Assembly (NCBI GenBank): GCA_000442125.1
Contig: KE546975.1
Coordinates: 310,001-374,000, forward strand
Origin: Opeltia flavorubescens
Taxonomy: Eukaryota > Ascomycota > Lecanoromycetes > Teloschistales > Teloschistaceae
Length of the DNA: 64,000 bases
Direction: 5' to 3'
How positions within the stretch are numbered: position 1 is the first letter of the stretch; each line of letters opens with the position of its first letter. Under the pieces are notes generated by a model, which saw only the letters and a list, made by a program, of their open reading frames with translations, was not told the DNA's origin and ran no database searches. Positions 21,852 through 35,160 of the stretch are shown here, one piece after another. A program made the translations under genes and the position numbers.

Positions 21852-24800
21852 TCAATGATGTCTCTCTTGCAAATACAAAATCGCCGTCCACCCCGCACAG
21901 CACCAAGTACTCATACAATGCTCACACCACGGACATTTGACCATAGTCTCCAATGTTGCCTCCGCCACCTTCTTCCCCTTCTTGCCCTTGTCCTGCACCT
22001 CTCCTTCCGGATCCCGCGTCAAATTCTTCGGCATACACATGGCTTCATAGATATGCGAGGGGAGATCGTGCCAGAAATTGCATTTGCAGCATATGACAAA
22101 TAGCTTGGCAATGGGTTTCGCATTGACGGATTCTGAGGGTGTAGGAGTTCGCCCAAAGACGTTGGATGGACCTAAGGTGCTGACACGGGCAGCGCTCGGA
22201 GACATAGTGCGACGGTGAGTACGACTTGTTACCGACATGTCCGCTGAAGTGGACGGACCAGCGTATGACTCAGGGCGTAGAGGCGAACTTGGAAGACTCG
22301 AGGAGCCAGAGGAGAGTGCGAGTTTGTTGGATGAATCGGATGTTGATTTTAGGGGAAAGATTATAGGGGCGGGGAATTGAGATGAGGAAGGTATGAAGCT
22401 GGAGCGGTTTGGTGAGCGTTTAGGCAGTGGCTGATGCTTGAGTTGAGGTAGAAAGTCAAAAGAAGGAAGCTGAGCGTTAGTTGCCGCCAACTGCATATTT
22501 GGGTTTGATCGAGGACGCTTGATTGAAGTCTTCCTGACCACTCCCTCAGGACCGACGCTCTCGACAACGACCTCAGGAGTTTTGACCATAGCCTTTTCTT
22601 GTTGTTTTGCATTGCCTGAAGCATTGTTGGTGGAGGCTTTTTCGAAAGTCACGTTCTTCTTCTCTGGTTTCGTTGGTGACTCATTTCGAGGATTGCCAGA
22701 TATGGCTGAAGGTGCCTTCATCTCAGAAGTTAAAGACGGTGCCGTAGTCGATCTGGGCAGCAGCCTCGTTATTTGAATGTCCTCATTCATGAGCTGAGAA
22801 GAGGATGTTCGCGTCCTGGAGTGGGTCTGCCTTGATCCAGTTTTCTCCTCCTCTTTTTCCTTTGGCTTGACAATTTCTGCGGTCTCAGATCTCCGATGAC
22901 GAGCTTTGGGTGCTTCTGCAACTTGCTGCACCTTCACAGAGTCGAGCTTGCTCTGAGGAGAGGGTACTGGCGGAGGTGACGATGCTTCCTCAGATGGAGG
23001 CGGAGAATGTCTTGAAACCTTCTTGTCCGAGTCAGAAACTTTACCAGTCCGGGATAACTTCTCCTGTTCAGGTTTCTGGCGACGCGTGAAGCCCAAGATT
23101 TTGTCCACCCGCGAATTACGAGATGAAGGCGATTGAGCACTCGTAGGAGTCTTGTTAAGATCCTCAGGAACATGGTTGCCACGATTTACACGTTGGTTAT
23201 GTGGAACATCTTCATTCGAGAGCTTCTTTGCCGTTGGTTCTGGAGCCTCTACTCTCAACGAAGCCAAAGGCTTTTCATATGAAAACTGCCGATGCTCTCT
23301 CTGGTTCTGAGGCGGTGGTGTACTTTCCTCTGTAGGTATGCTGATTTGAGAGTCGTCCACCACATCATCTCCCTCGGCATACATCTCGTTGGCGAGTTTG
23401 ACGGCTTGTTCGTCCTCAAACCTCGCTATCGAAAGTTGCTGCTGATGCATCCGCTGCTTGTGAACGTAGCTGCTACCATCGCTCGATGATCCTCGTTGTG
23501 TTGTATGTGTATGCCTTGCCAAACTCTTGTCCTCGACCTCGGTAGTCAATGTTCTGCTAGAGTATTCCTCAACTACGCGGACCGTTCGTGTAGAGGATTC
23601 GCTAGCGTTTGCCTTGCTCTGAGGCTTTAGAGAAGCTTCATTCGTATGCCCACTAAGAGAGCTTGGCTGTCCATGTATTGACTCCTCTCCCGAGCTGTCT
23701 CGCCTAGGGACAGGCGGTAGACTTTTTGAAGCTAAATGTTCTTTGATTTTGGCTAAGTCGGAATCTGTCTGGCTTCGACCAATCGGCCATGCACCGGAAA
23801 GGCGTTTTGGTGAATGCACAGATACTTGATTGACTTTGACGTTGTCTAGAACGATGTCTTTTGGAGAAGAGGGAATGGCCGAGGCTTGAAATTGGTAGGC
23901 AAAGTTGACTAGCTCTTTTTCATATGCATCGTCACTTCCCCAAGACTTCGATTTATCCGTACCTGATGACCCACTACGGGAATGCCACCCCAAACCGAGA
24001 CGCGGCAACCTTGGAAGTTGCGGGGCCTGAGGACTAATCACGCTTCTCCATCCTTCCGAAGATCCAGGCCGAATCTCAGTGCTTGTCGCAGGAGTCGATT
24101 GAGATCGATGATCCCCCTTCGTTGAATCGATCGAACCAACCGAAAGTCGCTTCTCTTCACGTGAATGTCTTCTGGTATTTTCTCCTGATGAAGAGTGCGA
24201 AGAAATGAAGGATATGATCGAATTCCGCCTTAATGCAGCCGGCATTTTCTGAGTCTCCATGGCAGCAGGTGGTGGCTTTTTACTAAGGCGTTTCCCTGCT
24301 TTGAGGTCTGCCGCCTGCTGCTTGGCCTCTTTCTTCAACCTCTTTTCCTCCTCCCTCCTTTCCTGCTCTCGCCTCTTCTTTTCCTTCTTCCGCTTATTTC
24401 CTCCAAAATCCGACCAGCTAGGTGACTGACATATTTCTGACGTAACCGACTCTTCGTCATCTGCCATCTCCGTCTTTGAATCCTTCCGTGGGTTCATCGA
24501 CTCTGATATCCTGACATCGATCGACAGAGCCGGTAAAGTTTGGGATCTCGGCAGTATAGATGGCCTGTCAGTAGGCTTCGAAGGGGCAGCAATTGGCTCT
24601 TGGGATGGTGAAGACCTGGCGCGCTGATCTGTGGTCGCTGTCCTCGAACCTGACGCTGGTGGAACAGACTGAGATTGTCTGACAGCTGCAGGAGAAGCAG
24701 GTGTATGCATCCTTGGTGGAGAGGGCCCAGTGGTTTGTGCTGGAGTGGACTTTGCAAATGTAGGAGGGTTCATCAAGAGCGGATTTGGATTCCCATTGGG

Positions 24801-25036
24801 GGCGAAGTTGGCGGAGGAGATACGCTGCTGCTAGGTTGATGTGAATTAGCATGATCATAGCGAAATATTCAGATCTAACAGGGCAGATAAGACAAGCAAG
24901 GTTGATTGCGAAAAGCAGGTGAACAGCCGAGTAGGGTGGCTCATACCTTGCTTTGCTTCTCTAGCTGAAGCATGCGTGATAGAATATTTCCTTGAACCGA
25001 CCTTCGCGCTGCAGGCTGCCGGTTTTGAGTCGCCAT
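21852..25036 (-). CDS. Large disordered protein with C-terminal Cys-rich (probable zinc) module, 1022 aa
   Basis: Exon 1 (25036-24947) begins MATQNRQPAARRSVQGNILS, and an intron at 24831-24946 (gtatga...acctag) joins LEKQSK to QQRISSANFAP in phase. Residues about 130-180 form a Lys/Glu/Arg-rich coiled coil (KRKKEKKRREQERREEEKRL). Most of the middle is Ser/Pro/Lys-rich and low in hydrophobic residues, with many potential phosphorylation sites. The last 85 residues are ordered: KLFVICCKCNFWHDLPSHIY contains a CCxC-type cluster, followed by CMPKN and by KCPWCEHCMSTWCCAGW. The CxxC pairs suggest one or two zinc sites. I believe this architecture recurs as uncharacterised proteins in filamentous fungi, but I cannot assign a function. 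Confidence 0.8.
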
Positions 25037-26341
25037 TGTTTAATTGTGAAGCGGAAGATGCGAGTAGAGAGCCGGTGGGGTGAGGCAAAAAGTAGGGTCG
25101 GAAAAGAGAGTCGAGTAAAGAAGGGTAGCGTGAATTGGAAGCTGGCGCAAATATCACTCTGGATTTCTCGTCCAGAAAATGATTACTTCCATTATCAGAG
25201 GTCTACTATTTGTCGAAGATGACAGTGTTCTTCCGTAGAAGCGCCGAGACCCCTCTGTTCCTTGCCGGAAGCCTGCATGTACTTCGTAGAGGGACTATTC
25301 TTTGTGAATGGAAGGTTTCACGTACTGAGCATGATCAAGGGCAATGGTCTCAGTGGGTCATTGAGGTCATTAAGGTGAAGGGCTGAGGATGAGGAGCTGG
25401 ACGATTTCGAGATTTCAACGAATGACGGGAACTTGATGACAAGCTGGAAAATATCAAATAATTGTGTGTACGGAGATCCTCGTGATAACGACAGATCTAA
25501 TAGAAGGAGTCAACGACAGTGTAGGTAAAGAAGTACGATCTTGTTAAAAATTATTACTTTAGGTCCGTCCGGACAGACACAGCGGGGGCATTATTCATTC
25601 CTAGCCCTTGCAGTCGCTTGTGATTGCGTCGATCTCATAGCAGCGCTTAAAACACGAGGCATCCGATCATAATGCATAAAATTTTCCACAATTGCCATTT
25701 TCAGCTGACTCTGGAACCTTGTCCTGCCTGTAGCGCAATTCTCCTTGCTCGGTAGGGATTTATCATTTTTATTTACAATCCAATGCTTGCATTTCAAATG
25801 CAACGTGGTGTCTAATCCCTGTGGAAATCAGATAATCCGGCCAGCCTTAGGGTGCCTCTTTCCGAAAAGATTTACATGCTATTCTGCTTTAGACTCGCGC
25901 GGCGTCGACATAAGAATTGATGTTGGATCTGTGCAAGTAATCAATTAAGGTGGAAGCTAACAAGCCCTGCTTCTGAAGGAGGCAAAGGAGGCGGACCGTT
26001 CACCAGCGGTCAACATCCGAGGATTCCCATGGGGATGTACACCTCAGCTTCCTCTTCCTATGCAGAAACTTGATACTGATGCTCAATGAGTTGGACCGGG
26101 TCTGTTTGCCACAACCTTGTCATTGCGGAAGCAGGATATGGAAATCCACCCACCCACAGCTCCTTGTATGGAATGTTGTTGTTTCTACTGAGCGTAGTCA
26201 GCTTACATCCTATTCCTCTATTTCGATACGTCGACTACGTCGGCCACTGAGGCCAATGCCCGTCTATCGTGAAACAATAAATGCAAGAGGGCCAACTCCC
26301 TTTGTCTTTCCTTGTCCAAAACCTTGACATCGTCGTTACAT
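25037..26341. other. Intergenic, no gene seen
   Basis: About 1.3 kb with only short frames on both strands and no motif. Presumably it is the promoter of the 1022-aa gene plus the 3' flank of the PAF-acetylhydrolase gene. Confidence 0.6.
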
Positions 26342-27946
26342 TCAATTATTCGTCATTTCGCCTTGAATGACCGCATCCATTGGATCCGAACGTTCCGATG
26401 TTTGTTCGTTGTCCGCTTCATCGCTATGCTTACTACTCCCGAGTTCCAAGGCAACCCAGCCAGCAACACTCCCGTCACGTTTCAGTATCTTTGGATCTTG
26501 ACCAGCTTGGCCACTGGACGTATGACCTTCCGAGGTGGTCTCTTCCATATCCACCAACGATGTATCCGCTACCTCGATTCCATTTCTCCTCATTAGCTCT
26601 AGGATGGCACGGGTATTGAGGCGAAGCGTTCTTGCTGGATCTTGTGCCTTGAATGCCTTCTTGGTAAACCAGGGGAAGAGTATTCCAAAGTCGGATTGGC
26701 TGAGGTGAGCAGACGACACTGGATAGAACGCGTAGGGCGCTGGGTGATGTGTGCTTGACGGAACTGTGAGCGATGGGTTCTCAGAAATGCTTCGCTTCAA
26801 CAGGACCAAATGAGATTCCCATTTGAAGAACGCTTCACTGAGGATAGCGATCAGATTCCGACCACCTGGACCACCGGGTGTATAGCATGGTAGAGGCAGC
26901 TCATTCAGCCATCTCGTAGATTTGCTGGAGAGTGTAAGGCACCACAGGTCCAGTAAACACACAGTAGAGGACGACGTGATCTGGTGAGTAATCTGCGAGG
27001 AGTTTGACGGTTCGAATAAAGCCTGATGAGATGCCGTGGGTTTCTTTTGACGATGGAAGACTGATTTGACAAGCTGTACGACAGTAGCTGCCCCAAACGA
27101 GTGACCAGCCCACGAAATGCTGCCTGGTTTGTGTACCTCCAACGATGAAGCGAACATATCCAACTGTCCCGCAGTGTCCGACGAAGTCTCTGCCAAAATA
27201 TTGGAGAGAGGCTCCCCACGGTCCAATTTCAGAAGAGCTTCGTGAATCAGACCCAGTTCCCATAATCGTATCTTGAGCTGGTTATCCCGCGCTTCTTCTA
27301 CTTCCGGCGACTGCTTGTGAGCAAAAGGCTTGTACTCGATGTGTCGAGGGGTAGAACCCGGGCTGTCACGAATCAGGCTCAAGGGAGCGCTGCCATCCCG
27401 ATGATCTGGCGCTATTACGACCACGCCGTGACTTGACAGTGATCCGAGAAGGTGGCTGTACGCATTCTTTGTCCCGCCCAGCCCGTGTGAGAACACCATG
27501 ACCGGCCATCTTTTCGTCTGTGTAGGTGCTGGTAAGATCTTTGCGTTCCGTACAGCAGGAATAGTAGTGTATGAGAGGATGCGGAGGAAGGGGAGGTTAC
27601 TTCAAGCTCAAGTCAGTCAGTCAGTCGGTTGAACAGTTACCAGCAAAGAGATGGCATACCGGAGGAAGGCTGATAGACGGTGACTTGCACCCAGGAAGCG
27701 GACATATGCGCTCAAGTACTCATGTTGAGGATCTGGAAGCCAGTAGACAGGCTTTGCTTGTTTTGCTGACAGTTCGCTTGGGTAGAAGATGCGGAAGCTG
27801 ACGGTCGAGATGCCAGAGTCAGGTGCTGGAGACGGTGAAGGGAGTTCGACTGCGGGTATCTCTACATCCGTGGTACCGACTTGATAGGGACCCGTGTAGG
27901 AAGGAAAAGCAGGTGTAGGGTTAAGAGAAGAGAGAAAGGACACCAT
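26342..27946 (-). CDS. Platelet-activating-factor acetylhydrolase-like lipase, 514 aa
   Basis: Alpha/beta hydrolase of the PAF-AH group (plasma/intracellular type II family), which cleaves short sn-2 acyl groups from phospholipids; fungal substrates are not established. Two exons with an intron at 27600-27659 join RLSAFLR to NLPFLRILSYTTIPA in phase. The N-terminus has the typical GPYQVGTTDVEIP block; WPVMVFSHGLGGTKNAYSHL is the oxyanion-hole region; ISWAGHSFGAATVVQL holds the nucleophile serine (GHSFG). Further on SAHLSQSDFGILFPW carries a likely catalytic His region. The C-terminus is a long acidic, probably disordered tail. There is no signal peptide, so it should be intracellular. The intron contains a short (TCAG)n run at about 27611-27626. 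Confidence 0.88.
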
Positions 27947-28508
27947 GGTTAGGAGATCTAATTGTTATCTATGAGATAGCTGCGTTCTAAAACTCTCTAT
28001 GTACACTGGCGCTTAGGGTAAAAACAAAGAACACATAACAAGCTCGAAAATACATTCTGAACACTCACCAAGCCGGAAGGTCAACAATGATAATGACGTT
28101 TCGGTCGCGTGTGCGGACGGACGACGAATGAAGCCGAGGCAAGTCATTCGTATTCGTATGCATGCTCCCTCGGGTGACGCAGGATACAAATGGAGGCGAA
28201 CGAGGACACAACAACCTCTAGCCCGAAGTCGCCATGTCTCATACGAAAAGCTACGTATGTAAATCAGACAGCACTTCCAACAGCAGAGCGTACACTTTTG
28301 CAATGAAATTCGAGGTAATCGAGGTATCTAGTACATCGTTTGTGAAGCAATGTGCTACTGTCATTATCGATATTTGTCGTGATTTCTCTATGCATGGTCA
28401 TCACGTCCAAAGATGGACTTTCTATCTTGACACGAGTCTGAGTCCCGTACGGCGTGCCTGATGGTGTCGTAGTCTCGTGAAGCCTGGTCTCCTCTCAACT
28501 TTTACACG
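27947..28508. other. Intergenic
   Basis: 5' flank of the PAF-AH-like gene and 3' flank of the MFS gene; no further gene recognised. Confidence 0.65.
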
Positions 28509-30210
28509 TCATTCAGCGCTTTCATCTCTCTTCGTCCTTATCTTCCAGATCCAACCACCTGTACACAAACCAACTCCAACAAAACATAAGAAAGCTCCGG
28601 CAGCCAGTACACAGTTCAGCCACTTCCATCCGGCAATACCCATCAACCACCCTGCCAGCACTGGCCCCACCAAAAACCCCCCTGCGAATGCAAATTCCAT
28701 GATCCCAAAACTGAATGCAACTACCCCTTGTTTACCAAAAATACCAGGGTCCTGTTTTTCAATGTCATTGACCACAAGGCTAACCTCTGCCATCAGTGCT
28801 GGCAGAGCCATTGCCGCGGCAACGCCAATTGTTGCGAGCAGAATGGCAAGTTTCAGGAATGGCGATGCNGTGGTGGCTGTAACGAATTGTATAATGAAGA
28901 CTGGGAATACCAAGACTGCAAGACCGGTGGTAGCGAGTATTTTGGGACCAATGCGGTCAGTGATGTGACCTGCAACGGGAGAGAGCAGAAATGGTGTTAC
29001 CATAATGAGAAATAGTAGAGATGAGTGAGTCGATGTGAGCGAGAAGGTGGATCGGATGTACACGGGAATGGTAGCATCATATGCTGTCAGGATTGTGTTG
29101 AAAGTGAAGAGGGTGAAGAGCGCGACGAGCATGCGAGGTTGCTCGAGGAGGATAATGATGGTATTGTAGGTTGACGGAACATGGACCTTTGCTGACTTCT
29201 GGCTCAAGTGTTTGTCCTGGACCTTGGGTGTAATAATTTCCGACGGTTTTGGCAGTGAGTCAGGTTCCTGAGAGCTGCCGTAGCAAGGCTTTGTGGCGTG
29301 TCCCTGATCTAGAAGACCTGCTTTGGACCCTTCTTCTTCATCTCGAGGAGTTAATTCATCACCATCCCTTCGTCTAACAACAATAAGAAATCTTAAAGCA
29401 ATCTCGAACGCGATGAGAACGAAAGCAGGTATGAAGGTTCTGAAGTAGCCACCATGCTCATATATTATACCTCCCACAGCAGGTCCAACGAGCAGACCAA
29501 AACTTTGGCTCATACCGACAAAACCCAAGGCTTGACCAATCTTTTCTGTTCCCACTAAATCAAACAGGATAGCGTAGCCAACAGTCGAGACGACAGCGGT
29601 CGAGAGACCTTGGAGGATGCGAGCAATGAGAAGTATCACGATGTCTCGGGTTAGGGCGATGGCAAGGGTAGATATACCAAGCGCGATGAGGCCAAAAAGA
29701 AAAGGCGTCTGCCGTGTGGATACTCGATCCCCTATCCATCCGACAATCACTAGAGATCCTAGGTTCAGCATATACGATTACCAGCCATACATCTGTAGGC
29801 CAACATGCCGTGTGGAGGCCGCGAACAGCTGCTTGGATGGATAGGCAGTACTTCCCAGGCTTACGACGATGGGCGCCGTTATTGCAATAAAGAAAGGAGG
29901 AGCCAAAAGGAGAGACATACGTGAGCCAACCATTAGAGCAGCCCCAAAGCCTCCAAGCAGCACAGAATTCCAGCGTTGCACATCTTCNTGGCTAAGGCCC
30001 ACACGATCAACCAATGCGTAAGGAAGCATGGGAACGATCAAACCATAGAGCATCATGTCTGTGAATACAGCTGCTCCTACAACGAAGGTAATGAAGCCTT
30101 CAGACGATCTGAACCGTGCAGCATACATCCTGAAAAAAAAACAAAAAGCGTCACGAGTAAAAAATATATGACAAATGGGTCTAGTAAACAGCTTACAGAA
30201 TTTGAGACAT
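28509..30210 (-). CDS. Major facilitator superfamily transporter (DHA1-like), 487 aa
   Basis: Three exons: a 14-nt first exon 30197-30210 (MSQI plus part of Leu), an intron at 30130-30196 with a strong poly-T acceptor, exon 30129-29921, an intron at 29750-29920, and a long last exon. All joins are in phase. Helix 1 is FITFVVGAAVFTDMMLYGLI. The conserved MFS motif between helices 2 and 3 is rebuilt by the second splice (GSLIVGWIGDRVSTRQTPFL). Motif-C-like GFVGMSQSFGLLVGPAVGG fits drug:H+ antiporters. A long hydrophilic loop (RRRDGDELTPRDEEEG...) separates the two six-helix halves. The second half has VAGHITDRIGPKILATTGL. The substrate is unknown; the helix 1 region resembles the vesicular-amine/DHA1 branch. 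Ns at 28869 and 29988 each leave one residue undetermined. Confidence 0.9.
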
Positions 30211-30731
30211 AGCTGAAAGGTTTGGCACAGGAGAATTGCTCAAGACATAGTATGAAAAGGCCAAAGAATTTGCAACGAAGGCCTCCGGAGTGGGGCAGGA
30301 ACTATCGGAGTGAAGTCAATGGGTTTTTTGGATTTGTGGTCTACGGTTGCATGAGGCGTCTTAAGCGCAAGCAGCTAGCCGTCGTATGCATGAACGAGAT
30401 ATACAACAGCCTATGAAATTCATCTCTCAAAATGATGTCGACCGCCACAGATCGGAGCGACTTGTATCGCACATGAACGAGTGGGTCATCGCAAAGCTAT
30501 GACTCATGGCGAGATATGAAAAAACGGGACAACCTACTGCAATCCTCGAGATGTTTCTCCAGCATCTTCTAAAATCTCTTTGAAATGCAATCGGATCACA
30601 CAATCGAATATCTCGTTAACCTTATAAAGGGTTCGGAGTAGCAGCATCGCTAGTATTTATTCCTTTGCTGCATCCTAAGGATCATCAGGAGTACAATTTT
30701 AAACTTTCCCTTCGGTGGAGAGGAAAGACAC
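30211..30731. other. Intergenic
   Basis: Promoter of the MFS gene and 3' flank of the UTP17 gene; no gene seen. Confidence 0.65.
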
Positions 30732-33700
30732 TCAAGTCTTCCTCTTGCCTGCGAAGAGGAGAGCTACGCGTTCGAACAGGTCGGTAACAGGAGGCATGGC
30801 ATATGCGGGACCGACATCAAAGATCTCGGCCAGTCGCTCTGGAGGCACAACACGAAACTCCTGATCACCAGCTCGTGGCTCCACGCTCAAAGCTGAAAGA
30901 CTGTCCGTGAATTGCTTAGGGATTTCTCCACCACCCGAGTCAACCATCTTTTGACTGTTACCATATATCTCTTGGAGTCCACGAGATGGTGTCGCTGGAG
31001 GAGTTGGTAGGGCTGTGTTGATATCCAGTCTGGATTGCCTTGGGGTAAATGTTCGAATTTCCGCAGCTGAGTCGACGCAAAAGTAACCAGGACGGTTGTA
31101 TAATGTATTCAAGGATGTGGTAGACTGCGGCAACTTCTGAACGAAGATTGGTATTGGGTTCGCTGGTTCAAAAAGTATAATCTCTGAACCGTAGTTTGCA
31201 CCCTTCGCCATTTGCGACTCGGTCTTTGTTGGTAAGCCTACGGCAAAGGTCCCTCCTTGAGCGTCGACAGCTAGATGACTAGATTGATCTTGTGGGTTGA
31301 GTTTAGAGTGCTGCGAAGACAAGGTAAATCCATAAGCCAGCCTTTGCGACACCAAGTTCCAGACTAGTAGCTGCTCGGAGAGCATAACCAGATACCTATC
31401 AATTATTCCAAGACCGTATAACGGCCCTTCATGTGGTCCATAGGGACCTGTACGAACAGTCGACCGTTGAGTGTCTATAAGATGTACCGTCCATGGCAAA
31501 GACGAAGAACATGCTGCTGCTAGACATGATCCATCCGCTGAATATGCAAGTCTTCCTCTTGTGTAGATCTGTTGTGGAGAGACCTCTGGATCTATCAATA
31601 TGATTGATCGGCAATGCCAATTCACCAATTTCTGTCCCTGATCGTTTTTGATTACCGAGCCATGACGCTCACGTGCCCTTGCAACCCAGATTCGAACGAA
31701 GCCGTCAGATCCAACGGTAGCAAAGCTATTAGATGTCGGGTTGGAAGCTAGATCTAGGATTCGATACTCTTCGTCCTCAGTGCTGGCGCCATGTGCGTTG
31801 AGATCATCGATCCTGGAGACCAGTTCCCAAAGTTTAGCATCATTGTTCCATGACCAAAACTTCATATATATCTCTTTTCGACTTCGCAGTTCTTTCGTTG
31901 TTTGCTCAACATCATGCGTGACTATAGTCAAGTCTCTCTTTGGGGGCATCCATTCGTCGACGGTAGCTAACCATTGCCCATCATGTGACAACTGCATCAG
32001 TACAATGTTTGGTTCTTCAATCGTGTTAGACTCGGGACCAATATTCAGATCCGTAGCTTTGGTCCTTGTCAAAGCCTGTCTTGAGATTTGATGCGCAGAC
32101 GTTATGTCGAAAGTCTGTAAATAAGGTGCATGTTGAGGAAGCATTGATGGGAGTCGGGAAGCTGTTGCTCCCGGTACAGCACATAGCACACCCAAAGGCC
32201 CGCTGACTACTGGGAAGCGTAATTGCCGAGATATAAGAGATTTTGGAAGTGGCACATCAATACTCGGCAGGTATGGGAGCTGAATGTTGTGCATTGTATC
32301 CGCCGGTAGTTGGATACCAGCCACACTAAATGTGGGCTTAAGCTCAGCAGTTGAGAGGATCATTACAGAATTATCGGCAAGGCGAATAGCGTAGCTGGAG
32401 CCCGAAGGGGAGACTACGATGCCCTCCAAAGATGCTCCTAAATGAGGTAACGTGGTATGGCTTCCCGTCTCGAGCTGCCAAAGCAACATTACTGTCTCGA
32501 GCCCACCAGACACAATGTAGTTACCTACTCCGTTAGCACCAGCATACATTCTCCCCCGAGGAAAACTTACCATCACGGGACCACTTGACTGAGAGAACCG
32601 TATTCCTGTGCCAGTGCAGCTTCCGAGGTGTCCAGTCAGCGGCTGGACCTTTTCCTGACTTTTTGTCTTTACGAGCGAGCTGATTTAACAGATCATCGTA
32701 GACGTGAAGGGATCCCTTCAAGCCACCAACAACAATGTCTGTCCGTGGTAGTCGTGAGGTCTTACTGCTTCTACTATTCTCTGCTTCAATTACACGGACG
32801 TCCATGCAGCTGATCCATTCAGAACATTCTATGTCGCGCCAGGTATAAGAGAGATCGCTGAATGAAGTTTCCTCGGAGCCTTCGGCAAGTCCTAGCGTAA
32901 GCACAGAACCGGATGTTGCAACGATGACCTTTCCATGTTCGATAACCCGGAATGAAGAAATCGGTTCTTTTGAGTTTCGAAGCGTCACTACTTCACCGTT
33001 TTCTGCTCCTCGATCGAGACGATGCGCACTAATTCTCCAGGGTCCTACACCTTTGCGACCAATAGTGAAGACGAGCTGCGCCGAGTCCTGGTGGTTGCTA
33101 GGCAGCATAGAAGAAGCCAGGGCGGATATTTGAAAATGGGAAGCCCAAGATTGGAGCATTTGCCTATCGAGCCAATCCCACGATTGGATGACACCATTTC
33201 GTGTTGCAGTGTAAAGTTGACTTGGATCCGTGGAAGAGAAGACGAATGCGGAGAGTCTTTCGGAGTGGCTTAAGCGAAGACTTCGTACCAAGAGCGATGT
33301 GGCTGTAGCATAGACATTGACTGAGGCTTCATAGGCAATGAGCAGATACCTAATTGCTGTTTAGCAAGGGACTTCTCGAGACATAGATTGTTAAACAAAC
33401 TCTTCATTTGGTGAGAACAAGGGATCAAGATCCAACATTCGGCCTCCAAAAACCTCTGAGACATTCCAAGCCGTAGAACTGTCACGCTTCTGAACTTTAT
33501 CCTGCTTTCTTTCCCTGCCTTTGGCGTGCTTATATTGGGCTTGATCCTTTGTAGTCGAATCTTGCAAATCCTCATCGGGCATTTCTTTGACTTCTCCACC
33601 TCTCACGTGCGATTCGGAATCTTCCTTTTTGCCTCCATCAACACCCTTCACCTGAGCTGTTCGTGGTCGCTTCGCTTTTGCCTCGGACTTCTCTTGACGA

Positions 33701-33918
33701 CGCTGTCGTTTCGCAAGCTTTCTTGCATGTTCCCTGACTTTCCTATCCCGCTCAGGTTCTGAATCGACCGGATCTTGGGTCACAGGATCGATTGGTTTCT
33801 TTTCTAGCACTGGTGGCATGCCATTGATGACCGGAGGAATACCGCCATGTTTGGGTTTCTTAGCTTCACGACCTCCATCGTGCAATTGCTGACCTTCCTC
33901 GAGCTTCCGCTTGGCCAT
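30732..33918 (-). CDS. NAN1: U3 snoRNP / small-subunit processome WD-repeat protein UTP17 (NAN1, WDR75-like)
   Basis: Component of the t-UTP subcomplex of the SSU processome in the nucleolus, needed for 18S rRNA maturation. Three exons (33918-33401, 33349-32571, 32524-30732) with introns of 51 and 46 bp give 1029 aa in phase. The first 170 residues are Lys/Arg/Glu-rich with nuclear-localisation-like runs (ARKLAKRQRRQEKSEAKAKR). Beta-propeller repeats follow, visible at SERLSAFVFSSTDPSQLYTA, HRNTVLSVKWSRDGNYIVSG, NSFATVGSDGFVRIW and GRLAYSADGSCLAAACSSS. The C-terminus PVTDLFERVALLFAGKRK closely fits UTP17 homologues. No odd features. Confidence 0.9.
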
Positions 33919-35160
33919 CCTTTAATTCGAATCGAGATCTTTAGGGAGGCTTGAGAGAGTAAGGTGTTTTTCAGGTGCAGCGGCCCTCGGGTAAAAAGAA
34001 AAGTGAATAGAGGCGAACACGACACCTCGATTTCCGGCCAAATTGTACCAAAATGTATACACAAAATTACATTTATGGCTTCTATAGGGTTTTTGATCTT
34101 GTAGTCAACCGAATCATCCGAAAATGACAATGAAATTGAGGGATAGCACTGATTGCTTGCACAGCATTTCCAGTAGTATTCGCGTGCATAGAAAACTTTT
34201 TGATATTTGTGCGGAACATTCCGTCTGCGACCTCGGTTATCAACTCTTGGCCTTTAATGTGCTTCTTCGATTAGTTTTCTTCCACCCTTGATACCCTTTG
34301 CGAGTGCGGTTGGTACATAAATCAAGATGATAATACCCGTGCGTTGCTTCTCGTGTGGAAAGGTTTGGTTTCTCCCCTCTGTTGCGTCTGCCTCGACTAA
34401 ACTCCCCTCTAGGTAATTGGTGACCTTTGGGAAAGCTACCTAAGACTCCTCGACGATGGTGTCCCAGACGGGTTCGTGTCCAGCAAATCATACTGATTAT
34501 GACTAGCAAGTGTCGCTGACGAATGGTTATGATAGCGATGCAATGGATAAGCTTGGATGTCGTCGGTACTGTTGCCGGCGCATGCTTATGACACACGTCG
34601 ATTTGATAGAGAAGCTGTTGAAGTACGAGATCATTCGTGTGAGATACAATTGTGTCGATGCTAACAATCTACAGATACAATCCTGCGGAACGAGAACGCG
34701 ATCGAAATCGAATACAAGGGTAGTGGTTTCCTGAAAGATATCTACATCCTTGTTATGGTTCACGGCGTTCATCTCGGGTGGCTCTACTATGAGGAGGCTT
34801 AGAAGAATACAATGACTGGGCATGCTGGAGCTTGTGTTTTAAGACGGACAGTATGAGAGGAAATATCCTCACTGAAAATGACTCATTCGACGATTCATTC
34901 CAGTCATCATTGATAATTGGAATTAGAGAAGAGTTAAGGACTGCTCTTATTTCTATGGCATGATTGGTGGGCTGAAAATCTACGTATCGAGTAACTATGG
35001 TTGCAAGGCACCATGGGTCCTAACACTTGCCGCCTTTGACTCAAGGCGTGGTATCCATGTGGACAGAAAGTTCACCCATGGTTCTCATCCAATTTCATGA
35101 TATCACTTCGTGGAAAGGTTGTGTGGATGTCAGGAAGTCGATGACAGTCTAGACGATTTC
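33919..35160. other. Intergenic with an unassigned minus-strand frame at 34527-34823
   Basis: A 98-codon minus frame starting at an ATG (34823) reads [20 protein letters not shown] in its middle. A following minus segment contains [20 protein letters not shown]. Either may be a small gene or relic, but I found no in-phase exon chain and no motif. The remainder shows nothing. Confidence 0.4.

Noticed and set aside
27611-27626. (TCAG)n run
   Set aside because: A four-unit microsatellite inside the PAF-AH intron; not significant by itself.
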